A stretch of 64,000 nucleotides of DNA from Pseudomonas sp. B21-023 (GTDB lineage: Bacteria > Pseudomonadota > Gammaproteobacteria > Pseudomonadales > Pseudomonadaceae), in the NCBI RefSeq assembly GCF_024749165.1, contig NZ_CP087190.1:2701501-2765500 (forward strand). The letters are read 5' to 3'. The translations under genes were made by a program, and so were the position numbers. This document shows positions 17,553 to 27,461 of this stretch, in pieces (position 1 is the stretch's first letter; each line of letters starts with the position of its first letter). Under the pieces are notes generated by a model. The model saw only the letters and a program-made list of their open reading frames with translations. It did not search any database and was not told where the DNA came from.

Positions 17553-18233
17553 TCACTTCAATTGTCCGGGCACTTCCCAGATCCCTCCATCACCGATGAC
17601 ATAGACCCGCTGACCCGTTCCCGGCTGCAGCGTCATCGCGCCGGTGAAGCTGCCGAACGACGGCAACAAGGTCAGGTGCTCGCCGACCAGGAAACAGGGC
17701 AGGCGCACCTGTTGGCGGCCACGGCCGCGCAGGCGATACGCCGGATGCACATGGCCCGCCAGTACATGCCGCTGCGGGTGCGCGCAGGGCTCGTGGTGCA
17801 GGGCGAACGGGCCGAGCGGCAGCGGCTCGGCCACCACCTCGATGCCCAGCCCGGCCGGCGGATCACCGGCCTGTCGGTCATGGTTGCCACGCACCAGGGT
17901 GATGGGCAGCGCCGCATGGCGGGCGCGCCACTCGGCAAGCGCTGCCAGGGTTCGCGGGGTCCTGCCTTTGGCGCTGTGCAGGAAGTCGCCGAGAAATACC
18001 AGGTGCTGGCAGGCAAAGCGCTGCAGCAGGGCATCCAGGCGTTGCAGGTTGCAGGCGGTGGTGCCACTGGGCACCGGCTGGCCCAGTGCCCGGTAGCCGG
18101 CGGCCTTGCCCAGATGCAGGTCGGCGATCAGCAGGGTCCGCCGCTCTGGCCACCACAGGGCTTTTTCCGCCAGCAGGCAGAGCTCGGTGCCGGCCACCTT
18201 TACGCTGATGTGCGAAGGAAGGGTGCTGGCCAT
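17553..18233 (-). CDS. pdeM: Ligase-associated metallophosphoesterase (MPE)
   Basis: 226 residues from the ATG at 18233, 4 bases after the helicase stop. The calcineurin-like metal motifs appear in order: IADLHLGKA, FLGDFLHS, VRGNHDR and LAGHVHPAY. In P. putida this enzyme is the fourth member of a conserved Exo-ligase-Lhr-MPE repair set and has manganese-dependent DNA phosphodiesterase activity (known for the family). Last gene in the operon. Confidence 0.9.
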   Translation of the reverse strand: MASTLPSHISVKVAGTELCLLAEKALWWPERRTLLIADLHLGKAAGYRALGQPVPSGTTACNLQRLDALLQRFACQHLVFLGDFLHSAKGRTPRTLAALAEWRARHAALPITLVRGNHDRQAGDPPAGLGIEVVAEPLPLGPFALHHEPCAHPQRHVLAGHVHPAYRLRGRGRQQVRLPCFLVGEHLTLLPSFGSFTGAMTLQPGTGQRVYVIGDGGIWEVPGQLK

Positions 18234-18237
18234 GGCC

Positions 18238-20832
18238 TCAGGACCGCTGCCTGGCCGGGCGTGGCCGGCCGTCCTTGCTGCGCCTGGCCTTGTGCGCGCG
18301 GTCAGGTTCACGCGTGTCATCCTCGACCATCAGCGTGGTCAACGCCGCAGGCTCCTGTGCCCCGGCACCTGCGGCCTGCTCCAGGTCGCTGACCATGCGC
18401 CGGATCCGGTCGGCGAGTTTTTCCGAGCTGAGGCTCTCGCGAAAGCGCTCGACCATCAGCGGAAAGGCGAACGGTGTGGCGCGCCTGATGCTTCGCAGTT
18501 GCAGCGGCAGAGGCTGCAAGCGCTGCAGGGTCTGGCGCAGGCGTTGCACATCCAGTTCCTGGCTCAGCACCTCCTGGCGGGCCTGGGTCAGTAGCAGGTT
18601 TTCCGGGTCGTGCTGCCTGAACACATCGAAGTACAGCCCGCTGGAGGCCTGCAACTGGCGCGCGCTCTTCGGCGCACCGGGGTAGCCGGTGAACACCAGT
18701 CCGGCGATCCGGGCGATCTCGCGAAAGCGCCGGCGCGCCAGCTCGCCGGCATTGAGGCTGGCAAGCACCTCGGGTAGCAAGTCATGGCTGTCGAACAGCG
18801 CCGGGGTCAGGGCGCCAGCATAGTCGATGGCGCTGGCGCACAGCAGCTCCAGGCCGTAGTCGTTGACCGCGATGGAGAAACTCAGCGGTGTATCCCGGGC
18901 CAGGCGCCAAGCCAGCAGGCTAGCCAGGCCCAGGTGCACCGAGCGTCCGGCGAAGGGGTAGAGAAACAAGTGCCAGCCTTCGCGGGACTGCAGGGTCTCG
19001 GCCAGCAGGACGTTTTTGCCGGGTAGCGCCGACCAGGCTTTCTGTACCTCCAGCAACGGGCGCAGCAGGCGCATTTCCGGGCCTTGGAAGACACCCTGGT
19101 CCGCCGCGTCCAGTTCGGCCAGCATCGCCTCGGCCAGTTCGCCCGAGAGCGGCATGCGCCCGCCGTTCCAGCGCGGGATGGCGGCCTTGCGGTCGCTGGC
19201 GCGGCGCACGTAGACAGTCATTTCGCGCACCTCTACCAGCTCCAGGGTGCGGCCGGCGAACAGGAAATGGTCGCCTGGGCGCAGGCGGGCAATGAAGCTT
19301 TCCTCGATGCTGCCCAGCGATCCGCTGCCGCCGCGCGCCCAGAACTTCACGGTCAGGCTGGCATCGCTGACCAGGGTACCGATGCTCATGCGGTGACGCC
19401 GTGCCAGGCGTGCATCGGGCACCCGCCAGCGGCCTTCTGCGTCCGGCTCGGCGCGGCGGAAATCGGGGTAGGCCGTGAGCGAGAGACCGCCGTGGCGGAT
19501 GAACGCCAGGGCCCATGCCCATTGCGTGTCGCTCAGGTCGCGGTACGACCAGGCGCTGCGCACTTCGGCGAGCATGTCCTGGGCCTCAAAGCCATCGCCG
19601 AGGGCCATGCTCACCAGGTGCTGGACCAGCACATCCAGTGGCCGCTCGGGGGCCTGGCGCGCCTCGACCTTGCCCTGGGCCACCGCCCTGCGTGCGGCTG
19701 CCGCCTCCAGCAGTTCCAGGCTGTGGGTCGGCACCAGCGTGGCGCGCGAGGGCCGACCGGGGGCGTGGCCGGAGCGCCCGGCGCGCTGCATCAGGCGCGC
19801 CACTCCTTTGGCCGAGCCGACCTGTAGCACGCGCTCCACGGGCAGGAAGTCGACCCCCAGGTCCAGGCTGGACGTACAGACCACCGCCTTCAACTGGCCT
19901 TTCTTCAAGGCCAGCTCCACCCAGTCGCGCACCTCACGCGACAGCGAACCATGGTGCAGTGCCAACAGCCCAGCCCAATCGGGCCGCGCCTGCAACAGCG
20001 CCTGGTACCAGGTCTCCGCCTGCGAGCGGGTGTTGGTGAACACCAGCGTGGTGGCGCTGCCTTGCAATTGCTCGACGACCTGCCCGAGCATGCGCAGGCC
20101 CAAGTGCCCGGCCCAGGGAAAGCGTTCGATGGCGGGCGGCAGCAGGGTGTCGATACGCAGGTCCTTGGCGTCGTGCCCCTGCACCAGGCGGCCCGCCGGC
20201 ATCAGCACTTGCCGCGCGTGATCCAGGTTGCCCAGCGTGGCCGAAAGCGCCCAGACCAGCAGCGACGGCTGCCAGCAGCGCAGGCGGGCGAGGGCCAGTT
20301 GCAACTGCACGCCCCGTTTGTTGCCGAGCAACTCGTGCCATTCATCCACCACCAGCATGCGCAGGCCGGCGAACGCCTCGCGTGCATTGGCCTGGGTCAG
20401 CAGCAGCGTCAGGCTTTCCGGTGTGGTGATCAGGACGCTGGGCAGGCGCCGTGCCTGGCGGGCGCGTTCGGCGCTGCCGGTGTCGCCGGTGCGCAGGCCG
20501 ATGCTCCAGCCGATCCCCAGGTCGTCCAGGGGGGCCTGCAGCGCCCTGGCTGTGTCGGCAGCCAGGGCTCGCATGGGGGTGACCCACAGCAGGGTCAGCG
20601 GCGCCATGGCGGGCTTGGCGCGACGTGCCGGCATGGGCTGGGAGGCATACTGCCCGGCGAAGCGATCCAGCGCGGCGAACCACACGGCATAGGTCTTGCC
20701 GGCGCCGGTGGCGGCGTGCAGCAGCCCCGATTCGCCGTCGGCCACGGCTTGCCAGACGGCCTTCTGGAAGGTGAACGGCTTCCAGCTGCGCTCGGCGAAC
20801 CAGCGGCTGGAAGGCTGGCGGCGCTTGACCAT
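18238..20832 (-). CDS. Ligase-associated DEXH helicase (Lhr-Core)
   Basis: 864 residues. Walker A is ATGAGKT near residue 43, motif II is VVDEWHEL (DEWH instead of DEAH, as usual in Lhr), motif III is LSATLGN and motif [15 protein letters not shown]. The winged-helix and Lhr-specific C-terminal parts follow. It is the Lhr-Core form, a 3'-5' ssDNA-translocating helicase, without the long C-terminal extension of full Lhr. Its ATG shares one base with the ligase stop (TGATG), so translation is coupled. Confidence 0.92.
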   Translation of the reverse strand: MVKRRQPSSRWFAERSWKPFTFQKAVWQAVADGESGLLHAATGAGKTYAVWFAALDRFAGQYASQPMPARRAKPAMAPLTLLWVTPMRALAADTARALQAPLDDLGIGWSIGLRTGDTGSAERARQARRLPSVLITTPESLTLLLTQANAREAFAGLRMLVVDEWHELLGNKRGVQLQLALARLRCWQPSLLVWALSATLGNLDHARQVLMPAGRLVQGHDAKDLRIDTLLPPAIERFPWAGHLGLRMLGQVVEQLQGSATTLVFTNTRSQAETWYQALLQARPDWAGLLALHHGSLSREVRDWVELALKKGQLKAVVCTSSLDLGVDFLPVERVLQVGSAKGVARLMQRAGRSGHAPGRPSRATLVPTHSLELLEAAAARRAVAQGKVEARQAPERPLDVLVQHLVSMALGDGFEAQDMLAEVRSAWSYRDLSDTQWAWALAFIRHGGLSLTAYPDFRRAEPDAEGRWRVPDARLARRHRMSIGTLVSDASLTVKFWARGGSGSLGSIEESFIARLRPGDHFLFAGRTLELVEVREMTVYVRRASDRKAAIPRWNGGRMPLSGELAEAMLAELDAADQGVFQGPEMRLLRPLLEVQKAWSALPGKNVLLAETLQSREGWHLFLYPFAGRSVHLGLASLLAWRLARDTPLSFSIAVNDYGLELLCASAIDYAGALTPALFDSHDLLPEVLASLNAGELARRRFREIARIAGLVFTGYPGAPKSARQLQASSGLYFDVFRQHDPENLLLTQARQEVLSQELDVQRLRQTLQRLQPLPLQLRSIRRATPFAFPLMVERFRESLSSEKLADRIRRMVSDLEQAAGAGAQEPAALTTLMVEDDTREPDRAHKARRSKDGRPRPARQRS

Positions 20833-22487
20833 CACAGCAGCCCCTGCAAGGTGGCCAGCGTGTCAGCCTGTTCGATGGTCTTGTCGGTGCGCCAGCGCAG
20901 CATGCGTGGGAAACGCACCGCGATGCCGCTCTTGTGGCGCTTGGACAGGGCGATGCCTTCGAAACCCAGTTCGAACACCAGGGTCGGGGTGACGCTGCGT
21001 ACCGGGCCGAACTTGTCCACCGTGGTCCTGCGCACGATGGCGTCGACCTTGCGCATCTCTTCGTCGGTGAGACCGGAGTAGGCCTTGGCGAAGGGCACCA
21101 GCACCCGCTCGCCCGGGGCACTGTCGTCCCATACCGCGAAGGTGTAATCGCTGTACAGGCTGGCGCGCCGGCCATGGCCGCGCTGGGCATAGATCAACAC
21201 CGCGTCGATGCTGAACGGGTCGATCTTCCATTTCCACCACAGGCCCAGGTCGCGGGTGCGGCCCACGCCATACAACGAGTCACGGCGCTTGAGCATCATG
21301 CCCTCGACGCCCAGCTGGCGCGAGGCCTCGCGCTGGCGGGCGAGTGCCTGCCAGTCGTCGCCGGCCACGCGCGGCGACAGGCGCAAATGCGCATCGCCGA
21401 TGCTATCGACCAGCGCCTCGAGCTGCTCCCGACGCTGTTCCTGGCTGCGGCTGCGCCAGTCTTCGCCTTGCCACTCCAGCAGGTCATAGGCCAGCAGCGC
21501 GGCGGGCAACTCGTCCAGCAGCTTCTTGCCCAAGGTCTTGCGCCCGATGCGTTGCTGCAGCAGGGCGAACGGCTGGACGCCGAACGGGGAGTCGCCATTG
21601 TCGGCAGGTGCTTTCCAGATCACCAGCTCGCCATCGAGCACGGTGCCATCGGGCAGCGCGGCGGCCAGGCGGGCGAGTTCGGGGAAGCGCTCGGTGATCA
21701 GCTCCTCGCCCCGCGACCACAGCCAGGCACGCCCATCCCGTTTCACCAGTTGGGCGCGGATGCCGTCCCACTTCCATTCCACCAGCCACTGCTGGGGCGG
21801 GCCGAGCACCGCGTCGAAACGCTCGAGCGGCTCCTGCAGCGGGTGGGCGAGGAAGAACGGGTAGGGCTGACCGCCGCGCTGGGCATGTTCCTCGGCCGAC
21901 TCCTGGGCGACCAACGCCAGGTAGCGCTGGGGCGTCGGCTGGTGCGCAAGGTCGGTGTAGCCGACCATGCGCTGCGCGACACGCTTGGCGTCGACCCCGG
22001 CCAGCGCGGCCAGGGCGCGGGTCACCAGCAGTTTCGAGACACCGACGCGAAAACCACCGGTGAGCAGCTTGAGGCTGACCATCAGGCTTTGCCGGTCGAG
22101 CCGCGTCCACAGCGCCTGCAAGCGCGGCGCGAGTTCCTCGGGGGGCAGGCCGCGCAGCGGCAGCAGTTGCTCCAGCCACCACTGCAAACTTTCATCCGCG
22201 ACCTGGGTGGACTCTGGCAGCAACAGCGAAAGGGTTTCGGCGAAGTCGCCGACGGCCTGGTAGCTCTCCTCGAACAACCACTCGGGCAGGTCGCACAGGC
22301 GGATCGCCAGGTCGCGCAGCACACGGGTCGGCACCACCTGGCGGGGGCGCCCGCCAGCGAGGAAGTACACCGCCCAGGCGGCATCGGCAGGTGGTGCGGC
22401 AGCCAGGTAGTCCTGCAGCGCGGCGAGCTTGGCATTGCTCGAGGTAGTGGCATCGAGCCGGGCGTAGAGTTCGGCGAAGGCTCTCAT
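20832..22487 (-). CDS. ATP-dependent DNA ligase
   Basis: 551 residues. [11 protein letters not shown] contains the Lys-x-Asp-Gly nucleotidyl-transfer motif; [15 protein letters not shown] and [12 protein letters not shown] are the later ligase motifs, followed by an OB fold ending with [11 protein letters not shown]. The N-terminal 200 residues are the DNA-binding domain of the LigB/archaeal-like branch ('cisplatin damage response' ligases). It is distinct from the NAD ligase LigA and from the NHEJ ligase LigD. Start and stop overlap the neighbours by one base on each side. Confidence 0.92.
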   Translation of the reverse strand: MRAFAELYARLDATTSSNAKLAALQDYLAAAPPADAAWAVYFLAGGRPRQVVPTRVLRDLAIRLCDLPEWLFEESYQAVGDFAETLSLLLPESTQVADESLQWWLEQLLPLRGLPPEELAPRLQALWTRLDRQSLMVSLKLLTGGFRVGVSKLLVTRALAALAGVDAKRVAQRMVGYTDLAHQPTPQRYLALVAQESAEEHAQRGGQPYPFFLAHPLQEPLERFDAVLGPPQQWLVEWKWDGIRAQLVKRDGRAWLWSRGEELITERFPELARLAAALPDGTVLDGELVIWKAPADNGDSPFGVQPFALLQQRIGRKTLGKKLLDELPAALLAYDLLEWQGEDWRSRSQEQRREQLEALVDSIGDAHLRLSPRVAGDDWQALARQREASRQLGVEGMMLKRRDSLYGVGRTRDLGLWWKWKIDPFSIDAVLIYAQRGHGRRASLYSDYTFAVWDDSAPGERVLVPFAKAYSGLTDEEMRKVDAIVRRTTVDKFGPVRSVTPTLVFELGFEGIALSKRHKSGIAVRFPRMLRWRTDKTIEQADTLATLQGLL

Positions 22488-23497
22488 CAGTTGGTCGGCT
22501 CCAGGCTGTCGTCTTCCTCGCCGTACTCGGTCTGGAAGGCTCGGGCATCCAGGCCCCGTTCGGTCAGGTAGCGAACCAGCACGTTGACCTGGCCGTGGGT
22601 CACCATCACCCGTTCGGCGCCGCTCTGCTCGATGGCCCAGAGTAGGCCGGGCCAGTCGGCGTGGTCGGAGAGCACGAAGCCCCGGTCAACGCCGCGCCGA
22701 CGGCGCGCCCCGCGCAGCAGCATCCAGCCGCTGGCGAAGGCGTCGCTGTAGTCGCCGAAACGGCGCATCCAGGTACTGCCGCCCGCCGAGGGTGGGGCGA
22801 GGACCAGCGCCCGCTGCAGCAAGGGATCGCCCTTGGCGGTCGCCGTGGCGGGCAGGGTTTCGGGCAGGCGCACACCGGCGGCGCGATAGACCCGGTTCAG
22901 CGGCTCCACCGCGCCATGCACCAGCACCGGGCCGATGCTGGCGTCGATGCCGTGGAGAATCCGCTGGGCCTTGCCGAAGGCGTAGGCGAACAGCACGCTC
23001 GGCCGCCCGGCGGCGGCATTGGCGCGCCACCAGGCGTCGATGTCGGCGAAAACGCAGGCCTGGGGTTGCCAACGGTAGATCGGCAGGCCGAAGGTCGATT
23101 CGCTGATGAAGGTGTGGCAACGCACCGGTTCGAAGGCTTCGCAGGTGCCGTCCGGCTCGACCTTGTAGTCGCCTGAGGCGACCCACACCTCGCCGCGGTA
23201 TGCCAGGCGCACCTGGGCCGAACCGAGCACGTGGCCGGCGGGGTGAAAGCTCAGGGTCACGCCGTGGTGCGCAAGCGGCGTGCCGTAGGGCAGGGTCTGC
23301 AGGTCGATGTCCTCGCCCAGGCGGGCGCGCAGTATCCCGGCGCCGGGCGTCGCGGCGAGGTAGTGGCGATTGCCGCGCCGGGCATGGTCACCGTGAGCGT
23401 GGGTGATCACTGCCCGATCGACCGGCCGCCAGGGGTCGATGTAGAAATCACCGGGTGGGCAGTACAGCCCTTCGGGGCGCGCGACGATCAGCTCCAT
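22487..23497 (-). CDS. Ligase-associated metallo-beta-lactamase-fold exonuclease (Exo)
   Basis: 336 residues. THAHGDHARRG is the metal-binding HxHxDH motif and HPAGHVLGSAQVRL the second His region. SGDYKVEPDG, DHADWPGLL and VTHGQVN complete the CPSF/SNM1-like site. Homologues are manganese-dependent 3' exonucleases acting on single-stranded DNA. It is the first gene of the repair operon; its promoter should lie in 23498-23600. Confidence 0.9.
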   Translation of the reverse strand: MELIVARPEGLYCPPGDFYIDPWRPVDRAVITHAHGDHARRGNRHYLAATPGAGILRARLGEDIDLQTLPYGTPLAHHGVTLSFHPAGHVLGSAQVRLAYRGEVWVASGDYKVEPDGTCEAFEPVRCHTFISESTFGLPIYRWQPQACVFADIDAWWRANAAAGRPSVLFAYAFGKAQRILHGIDASIGPVLVHGAVEPLNRVYRAAGVRLPETLPATATAKGDPLLQRALVLAPPSAGGSTWMRRFGDYSDAFASGWMLLRGARRRRGVDRGFVLSDHADWPGLLWAIEQSGAERVMVTHGQVNVLVRYLTERGLDARAFQTEYGEEDDSLEPTN

Positions 23498-23591
23498 GGC
23501 TCACCTTGGCCTGGGGGTTAACAGCTCAGAGCATCGGCAGGCGCGCCAGGTTCATTGTTCCTGTCAGTGGGGTAATGGGCCGGCGCCAAAT

Positions 23592-23612
23592 GTGACGCCG
23601 GCCAGGCGTCAC
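23592..23612 (-). terminator. Hairpin after the alpha/beta hydrolase gene
   Basis: GTGACGCC-GGCCA-GGCGTCAC, an 8-bp perfect stem with a 5-base loop, lies 7 bases beyond the hydrolase stop. On the transcribed minus strand it is followed by ATTTGG. Confidence 0.6.
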
Positions 23613-23618
23613 CCATTA

Positions 23619-24449
23619 TCAGCTACGAAAAAACGCCAGCAGGTCTTGGTTGATCACGTCGGCGTGGGTGGTGGGCATGCCATGGGGGTAGCCCTTGTAG
23701 GTCTTCAGGGTGCCCTTGGGCAGCAACTTGGCCGAGAGTGGCCCCGAATTGTCGTAGGGCACGATCTGGTCGTCGTCGCCATGCATGACCAGTACCGGCA
23801 CCGTCACCTTTTTTAGCGATTCGGTGAAATCGGTCTGGGAGAACGCGACGATGCCGTCGTAGTGCGCCTGGGCGCCGCCCATCATGCCCTGGCGCCACCA
23901 GTTGAGGATCACGCCCTGATCCGCCTTGGCGCCGGGGCGGTTGTAGCCGTAGAACGGCCCCGCCGGGATATCGTGGTAGAACTGCGCGCGGTTGGCCTTG
24001 AGCTGGGCCTGAAGGTCGTCGAACACTGACTTGGGCAGGCCGCCGGGGTTGCTGGCGGTCTGGACCATCAGCGGCGGCACGGCGGCGATGATGGCTGCCT
24101 TGGGCACCTTGTCCTCGGGATGGCGGGCCATGTAGTGGATCACCTCGCCACCGCCGGTGGAGTGCCCGACATGAATCGCCCCCTCGACACCCAGGTGCTT
24201 GACCACCGCCGCCACGTCGTCGGCGTAGTGGTCCATGTCATGGCCGTCCCAGACCTGGCTCGAACGGCCATGACCGCGGCGGTCATGGGCCACCACGCGG
24301 TAGCCTTCGGCAACGAAGAACAGCAGTTGCGCGTCCCAGTCGTCGGCGCTGAGCGGCCAGCCGTGATGGAAGAAGATCACCTGGGCGTCCCGCGGGCCCC
24401 AGTCCTTGTAGAAGATCTCGAGTCCTTCCGGGGTTGTGACGTATGCCAT
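23619..24449 (-). CDS. Alpha/beta hydrolase, non-heme chloroperoxidase/esterase type
   Basis: 276 residues. FFHHGWPLSADDWD forms the oxyanion loop, GHSTGGGE holds the nucleophile Ser, VMHGDDDQIVPYD the acid Asp, and YPHGMPTTH the catalytic His. This is the cofactor-free haloperoxidase/perhydrolase-like group; many act as esterases. GGAGACGCGAA precedes the ATG at 24449. Its promoter is the MerR-type 19-bp-spacer element shared with the divergent regulator, so expression is probably inducible by whatever that regulator senses. Confidence 0.85.
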   Translation of the reverse strand: MAYVTTPEGLEIFYKDWGPRDAQVIFFHHGWPLSADDWDAQLLFFVAEGYRVVAHDRRGHGRSSQVWDGHDMDHYADDVAAVVKHLGVEGAIHVGHSTGGGEVIHYMARHPEDKVPKAAIIAAVPPLMVQTASNPGGLPKSVFDDLQAQLKANRAQFYHDIPAGPFYGYNRPGAKADQGVILNWWRQGMMGGAQAHYDGIVAFSQTDFTESLKKVTVPVLVMHGDDDQIVPYDNSGPLSAKLLPKGTLKTYKGYPHGMPTTHADVINQDLLAFFRS

Positions 24450-24519
24450 TTCGCGTCTCCTGATTCTTGGGTGAGGAGCTGGTGAAGGTGGGCAGTGAGG
24501 GGGCACTGGCCACCGGACA

Positions 24520-24550
24520 ACTCTAGGATTAAAGTGCACTTCAAGGTCAA
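24520..24550 (-). promoter_or_regulatory. MerR-type promoter/operator for the alpha/beta hydrolase
   Basis: On the minus strand a -35 TTGACC (24550-24545) and a -10 TAGAGT (24525-24520) are separated by 19 bases, the overlong spacing that MerR-family activators untwist. The spacer holds the near-perfect palindrome TTAAAGTGCACTTCAA (plus-strand 24529-24544). The MerR gene starts 20 bases away on the other strand. Confidence 0.75.
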
Positions 24551-24570
24551 TGCAATTGCAAAGGTGCCGC

Positions 24571-25008
24571 ATGAGAATAGGAGAGCTGGCCAAGCTTACG
24601 GGCCTGGCCCCTTCGCGTATCCGCTTCTACGAGGCCAGTGGGCTGATCAGCTCGGTCGAGCGCAAGGCCAATGGATACCGCGACTACGACGCCGATGCGG
24701 TGTGGGTGCTGGAGATGATCACCAACGCCCAGGCCGCCGGGTTCTCGCTGGAGGAGATCCGCCAGTTGCTACCGGCCAAGGCCAAGGGCTGGCAGCACGA
24801 TGAACTGCTCGCTGGGCTCAGGCGCAAGGTCGAGGAAATCGAACGCCTGCAGGCGCGCCTGGCACGCAACAAGGCGCAGTTGTTGCTGGTGATCGAAGGG
24901 ATCGAGAGCAAGCCCGAAGGCATGCAGTGCGTGGACAATTCGCAGCGGGTGCTGGAGCGGCTGCGTGAGGAAATGGCTCAGGAAAAGGCGCGGGTCGCGG
25001 ACCTGTAG
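24571..25008 (+). CDS. MerR-family transcriptional regulator
   Basis: 145 residues from the ATG at 24571. MRIGELAKLTGLAPSRIRFY is the canonical winged-helix start, followed by SERKANGYRDYD-like wing residues and a long dimerisation helix (about 80-115). Only one Cys is present (MQCVDN), so it is neither SoxR (no four-Cys cluster) nor a typical metal sensor. The effector is probably an organic molecule. It is divergent from the hydrolase. Two matching 19-bp-spacer promoters at 24520-24550 and 26128-26158 are its likely targets. Confidence 0.88.
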   Translation: MRIGELAKLTGLAPSRIRFYEASGLISSVERKANGYRDYDADAVWVLEMITNAQAAGFSLEEIRQLLPAKAKGWQHDELLAGLRRKVEEIERLQARLARNKAQLLLVIEGIESKPEGMQCVDNSQRVLERLREEMAQEKARVADL

Positions 25009-25040
25009 CAGCGCCGCTGCCACAGGGGGCCTGCATCGTT

Positions 25041-26027
25041 TCAGTCAAGCGCCGCCAATGGCTTGGGCGCATACAGCGCGCTCTGGAACTCGGGCACATA
25101 CTCGTACTTGACCATCCGCCCCAGCTGCAGATCACGGATATAGCGCGACAGTTCGCCATCCCCCAGCACCAGTTCCACTGAATCAGCCTTCATGCTGGAG
25201 GCATGGCTGACCTGCCGCGAGGTGGCGTAGCCGTAGGCCAACCGGCTCTGGTGATCGAGGTTGGTGAAACTGTTGGTCACAAGGTCTGGCTCGTGGGACA
25301 ACCCGTCGAGCTTCCTGGCCCTGAACACCACGTCCACCTCGCCGCTTCGCGCATCGCCGATGGTGTAGGTTACCGCCTGGGCGTCCTCGCGCCGGTCGAT
25401 CCCGGTCAGCCACTTGGGCAGGTTGTAGCCCACCACGCCGCGCACCCGTGCAAGCTCGGTGTTGACCGGCAGCTTGAGCACATAGCCCCAGAAGTCCTTG
25501 GCCATCGATTGCCGCGCCAGGCTTAAAGGCCCCAGGTTCGCTGAGCCGGGCCTGTTGGTGATGATCGACACGGCCACCTCGTTGTAGCTGTCGTTGTCGC
25601 AATAGTCGTAGGTGTAGGCGGTGAACGCCACCAGGCCGCGTCCAGGCCAGACTTGCAGGGGCTGCACCTGCTCCAGCACAGCGGCGGGCATGAGCGCCCG
25701 CAGGCGTTCGAGATCGGCGGTGTAGACGGCGGTGACACGGCTATTGCGGTAGTAGAAGTTTGGCGAGTACGACTCGAAACCCATGTCGACCCGGGTCTTC
25801 TCCAGGCCCTTGAACCAGCTCAGGTCAATGTCCGGCGCCTCGGCCTGGATCACTGGCAGCGGCGGGTTGGAGCGGTAACGGTCGTACAGCCCGCCCTTGA
25901 GCACGGGTACCGGGTGCCCGGCGATGTCGATCTGCGTTGTGGTGGCGTGCTCAGGGAGGCCATTGGCGGCGTGGGTGACGGGTATCAGCAGGGCGCCGGC
26001 CAGGGCGGTGGCGGTTCCGAGTTTCAC
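25041..26027 (-). CDS. Exported acetoacetate-decarboxylase-like protein
   Basis: 328 residues from a GTG at 26027, chosen because it starts a clean signal peptide (VKLGTATALAGALLIPVTHA) with GGAG 10 bases upstream; the longer reading begins at a TTG with a polar N-terminus. The body resembles the acetoacetate decarboxylase fold: YDYCDNDSYNEVAVSII and VRGVVGYNLPKWLTGI, where the Pro-Lys could correspond to the active-site region. An exported member is unusual. It could be a binding or lactonase-like protein instead. Its neighbour, divergent, is the old yellow enzyme. Confidence 0.6.
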   Translation of the reverse strand: MKLGTATALAGALLIPVTHAANGLPEHATTTQIDIAGHPVPVLKGGLYDRYRSNPPLPVIQAEAPDIDLSWFKGLEKTRVDMGFESYSPNFYYRNSRVTAVYTADLERLRALMPAAVLEQVQPLQVWPGRGLVAFTAYTYDYCDNDSYNEVAVSIITNRPGSANLGPLSLARQSMAKDFWGYVLKLPVNTELARVRGVVGYNLPKWLTGIDRREDAQAVTYTIGDARSGEVDVVFRARKLDGLSHEPDLVTNSFTNLDHQSRLAYGYATSRQVSHASSMKADSVELVLGDGELSRYIRDLQLGRMVKYEYVPEFQSALYAPKPLAALD

Positions 26028-26127
26028 GGTGCTGTATCTCCAGGGTAGATGATGTCGGGGCTGCGTAATCACCCTAACGTTCAACCCAACTTGAGAGTCA
26101 ATGGCGAAATTTTTGCCGGTTCAGGGC

Positions 26128-26158
26128 TTGACCTTAAAGTTGACTTTAAAGCTAACGT
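26128..26158 (+). promoter_or_regulatory. Second MerR-type promoter, driving the old yellow enzyme
   Basis: A -35 TTGACC (26128-26133), 19-base spacer with TTAAAGTTGACTTTAA, and -10 TAACGT (26153-26158). It is identical to the hydrolase promoter at 24 of 31 positions, so the same MerR regulator probably serves both. It resembles a SoxR box in form but no SoxR is encoded here. Confidence 0.7.
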
Positions 26159-26188
26159 CTGCGGCACGTACTTGTTGAGGTATTGCCG

Positions 26189-27415
26189 ATGGACGTGTTC
26201 TCCCCCCTGACCCTGCCCAATGGCGCGGTCATCCCCAACCGCATTGCCAAGGCCGCCATGGAAGAAAACATGGCCGACGCCAACCATGCGCCCTCCGACC
26301 GACTGATGCGCTTGTACAAAGCTTGGGCGCAAGGTGGCGCCGGCCTGCTCATCAGCGGTAACGTCATGGTCGACAACCGCGCCATGACCGGCCCCGGCGG
26401 CGTGGTGCTGGAGGATGACCGGCACCTGGCGCGTTTTCGCCAGTGGGCCGCCATCGGCCGCTCGAAGGGCGCGCAGTTCTGGTTGCAGGTCAATCACCCC
26501 GGCCGGCAGATGCCCGCCAACCTGGGGCAGGTGACCTGGGCACCCTCGGCCGTGGCGCTGGACCTGGGGAGCATGTCCAGGCATTTCTCCACCCCGCAGG
26601 CGATGACCCACGAAGTGATCGAGGATGTGATACGCCGCTTCGCCGAGACCGCGCGGCTCGCGGAGCAGGCGGGCTTCAGTGGGGTGCAGATCCACGCGGC
26701 CCATGGCTACCTGCTCAGCCAGTTCCTTTCGCCCCTGAGCAACCAGCGTACCGACCAGTGGGGCGGCACCTTGGAAAATCGTGCGCGACTGCTGCTGGAG
26801 GTGGTCAAGGCGGTGCGTGCAGTGGTGTCCCCCGGCTTCGCCGTGGCCGTCAAGCTCAACTCGGCGGACTTCCAGCGCGGCGGCTTCAGCGCGGACGATG
26901 CCCGGCAGGTGGTAGCCCTGCTCAATGAGCTGGCGGTCGACCTGGTGGAGCTGTCCGGTGGCAGCTACGAAGCCCCGGCGATGCAGGGCCAGGCCAGGGA
27001 TGGCCGCACGCTGGCGCGGGAGGCGTACTTCCTCGAGTTTGCCCGGGACATTCGCAGGGTGGCGAAGATGCCGATGATGGTCACCGGCGGCATCCGCCGC
27101 CGACCGGTCGCCGAGCAGGTGGTGCACAGCGGGGTCGAGATGGTCGGTATCGGTACCGCGCTGGCCATCGCGCCGGCCTTGCCCCGTGACTGGCAGGCGG
27201 GGGAGGAGGCGGTACCGGAACTGCGCCCGATCACCTGGAAGAACAAGGCGCTGGCCTCGCTGGGCAATATGGCGATGGTCAAGTTCCAGCTGCGCAGGCT
27301 GAGCGAGGCCAAGGCGCCCGATCCGCAGGTGGCGCCCTGGTGGGCGCTGCTGCGCCAGCAATGGAGCGACGCCGCCCGTGCCAGGCAATATCGGCGGCAC
27401 ATGGCGCGGCAGTGA
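26189..27415 (+). CDS. Old yellow enzyme-family NADH:flavin oxidoreductase
   Basis: 408 residues from the ATG at 26189 (TTGAGG 8 bases upstream). FSPLTLPNGAVIPNRIAKAAM is the N-terminal FMN region, WLQVNHPGRQMPANL and the QIHAAHGYLLSQFLSPLSN segment give the substrate-binding His pair, and MVTGGIRRRPVAEQVV is the phosphate-binding loop. It acts on alpha,beta-unsaturated carbonyls or 2,4-dienoyl compounds (family knowledge). Induced, by inference, by the MerR regulator 1.2 kb upstream. Confidence 0.88.
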   Translation: MDVFSPLTLPNGAVIPNRIAKAAMEENMADANHAPSDRLMRLYKAWAQGGAGLLISGNVMVDNRAMTGPGGVVLEDDRHLARFRQWAAIGRSKGAQFWLQVNHPGRQMPANLGQVTWAPSAVALDLGSMSRHFSTPQAMTHEVIEDVIRRFAETARLAEQAGFSGVQIHAAHGYLLSQFLSPLSNQRTDQWGGTLENRARLLLEVVKAVRAVVSPGFAVAVKLNSADFQRGGFSADDARQVVALLNELAVDLVELSGGSYEAPAMQGQARDGRTLAREAYFLEFARDIRRVAKMPMMVTGGIRRRPVAEQVVHSGVEMVGIGTALAIAPALPRDWQAGEEAVPELRPITWKNKALASLGNMAMVKFQLRRLSEAKAPDPQVAPWWALLRQQWSDAARARQYRRHMARQ

Positions 27416-27461
27416 AGCCAAGGAGATGTGATAATGGCTGCGCTATCACAAGAGGCACACC

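Noticed and set aside
26027..26084. Longer start for the acetoacetate-decarboxylase-like gene
   Set aside because: The upstream codon is TTG without a ribosome binding site and would bury the signal peptide behind a polar stretch.
26128..26158. SoxR box for the old yellow enzyme
   Set aside because: The form is SoxR-like, but no SoxR (four-Cys MerR) is encoded nearby, and the site matches the hydrolase promoter better, pointing to the local MerR.
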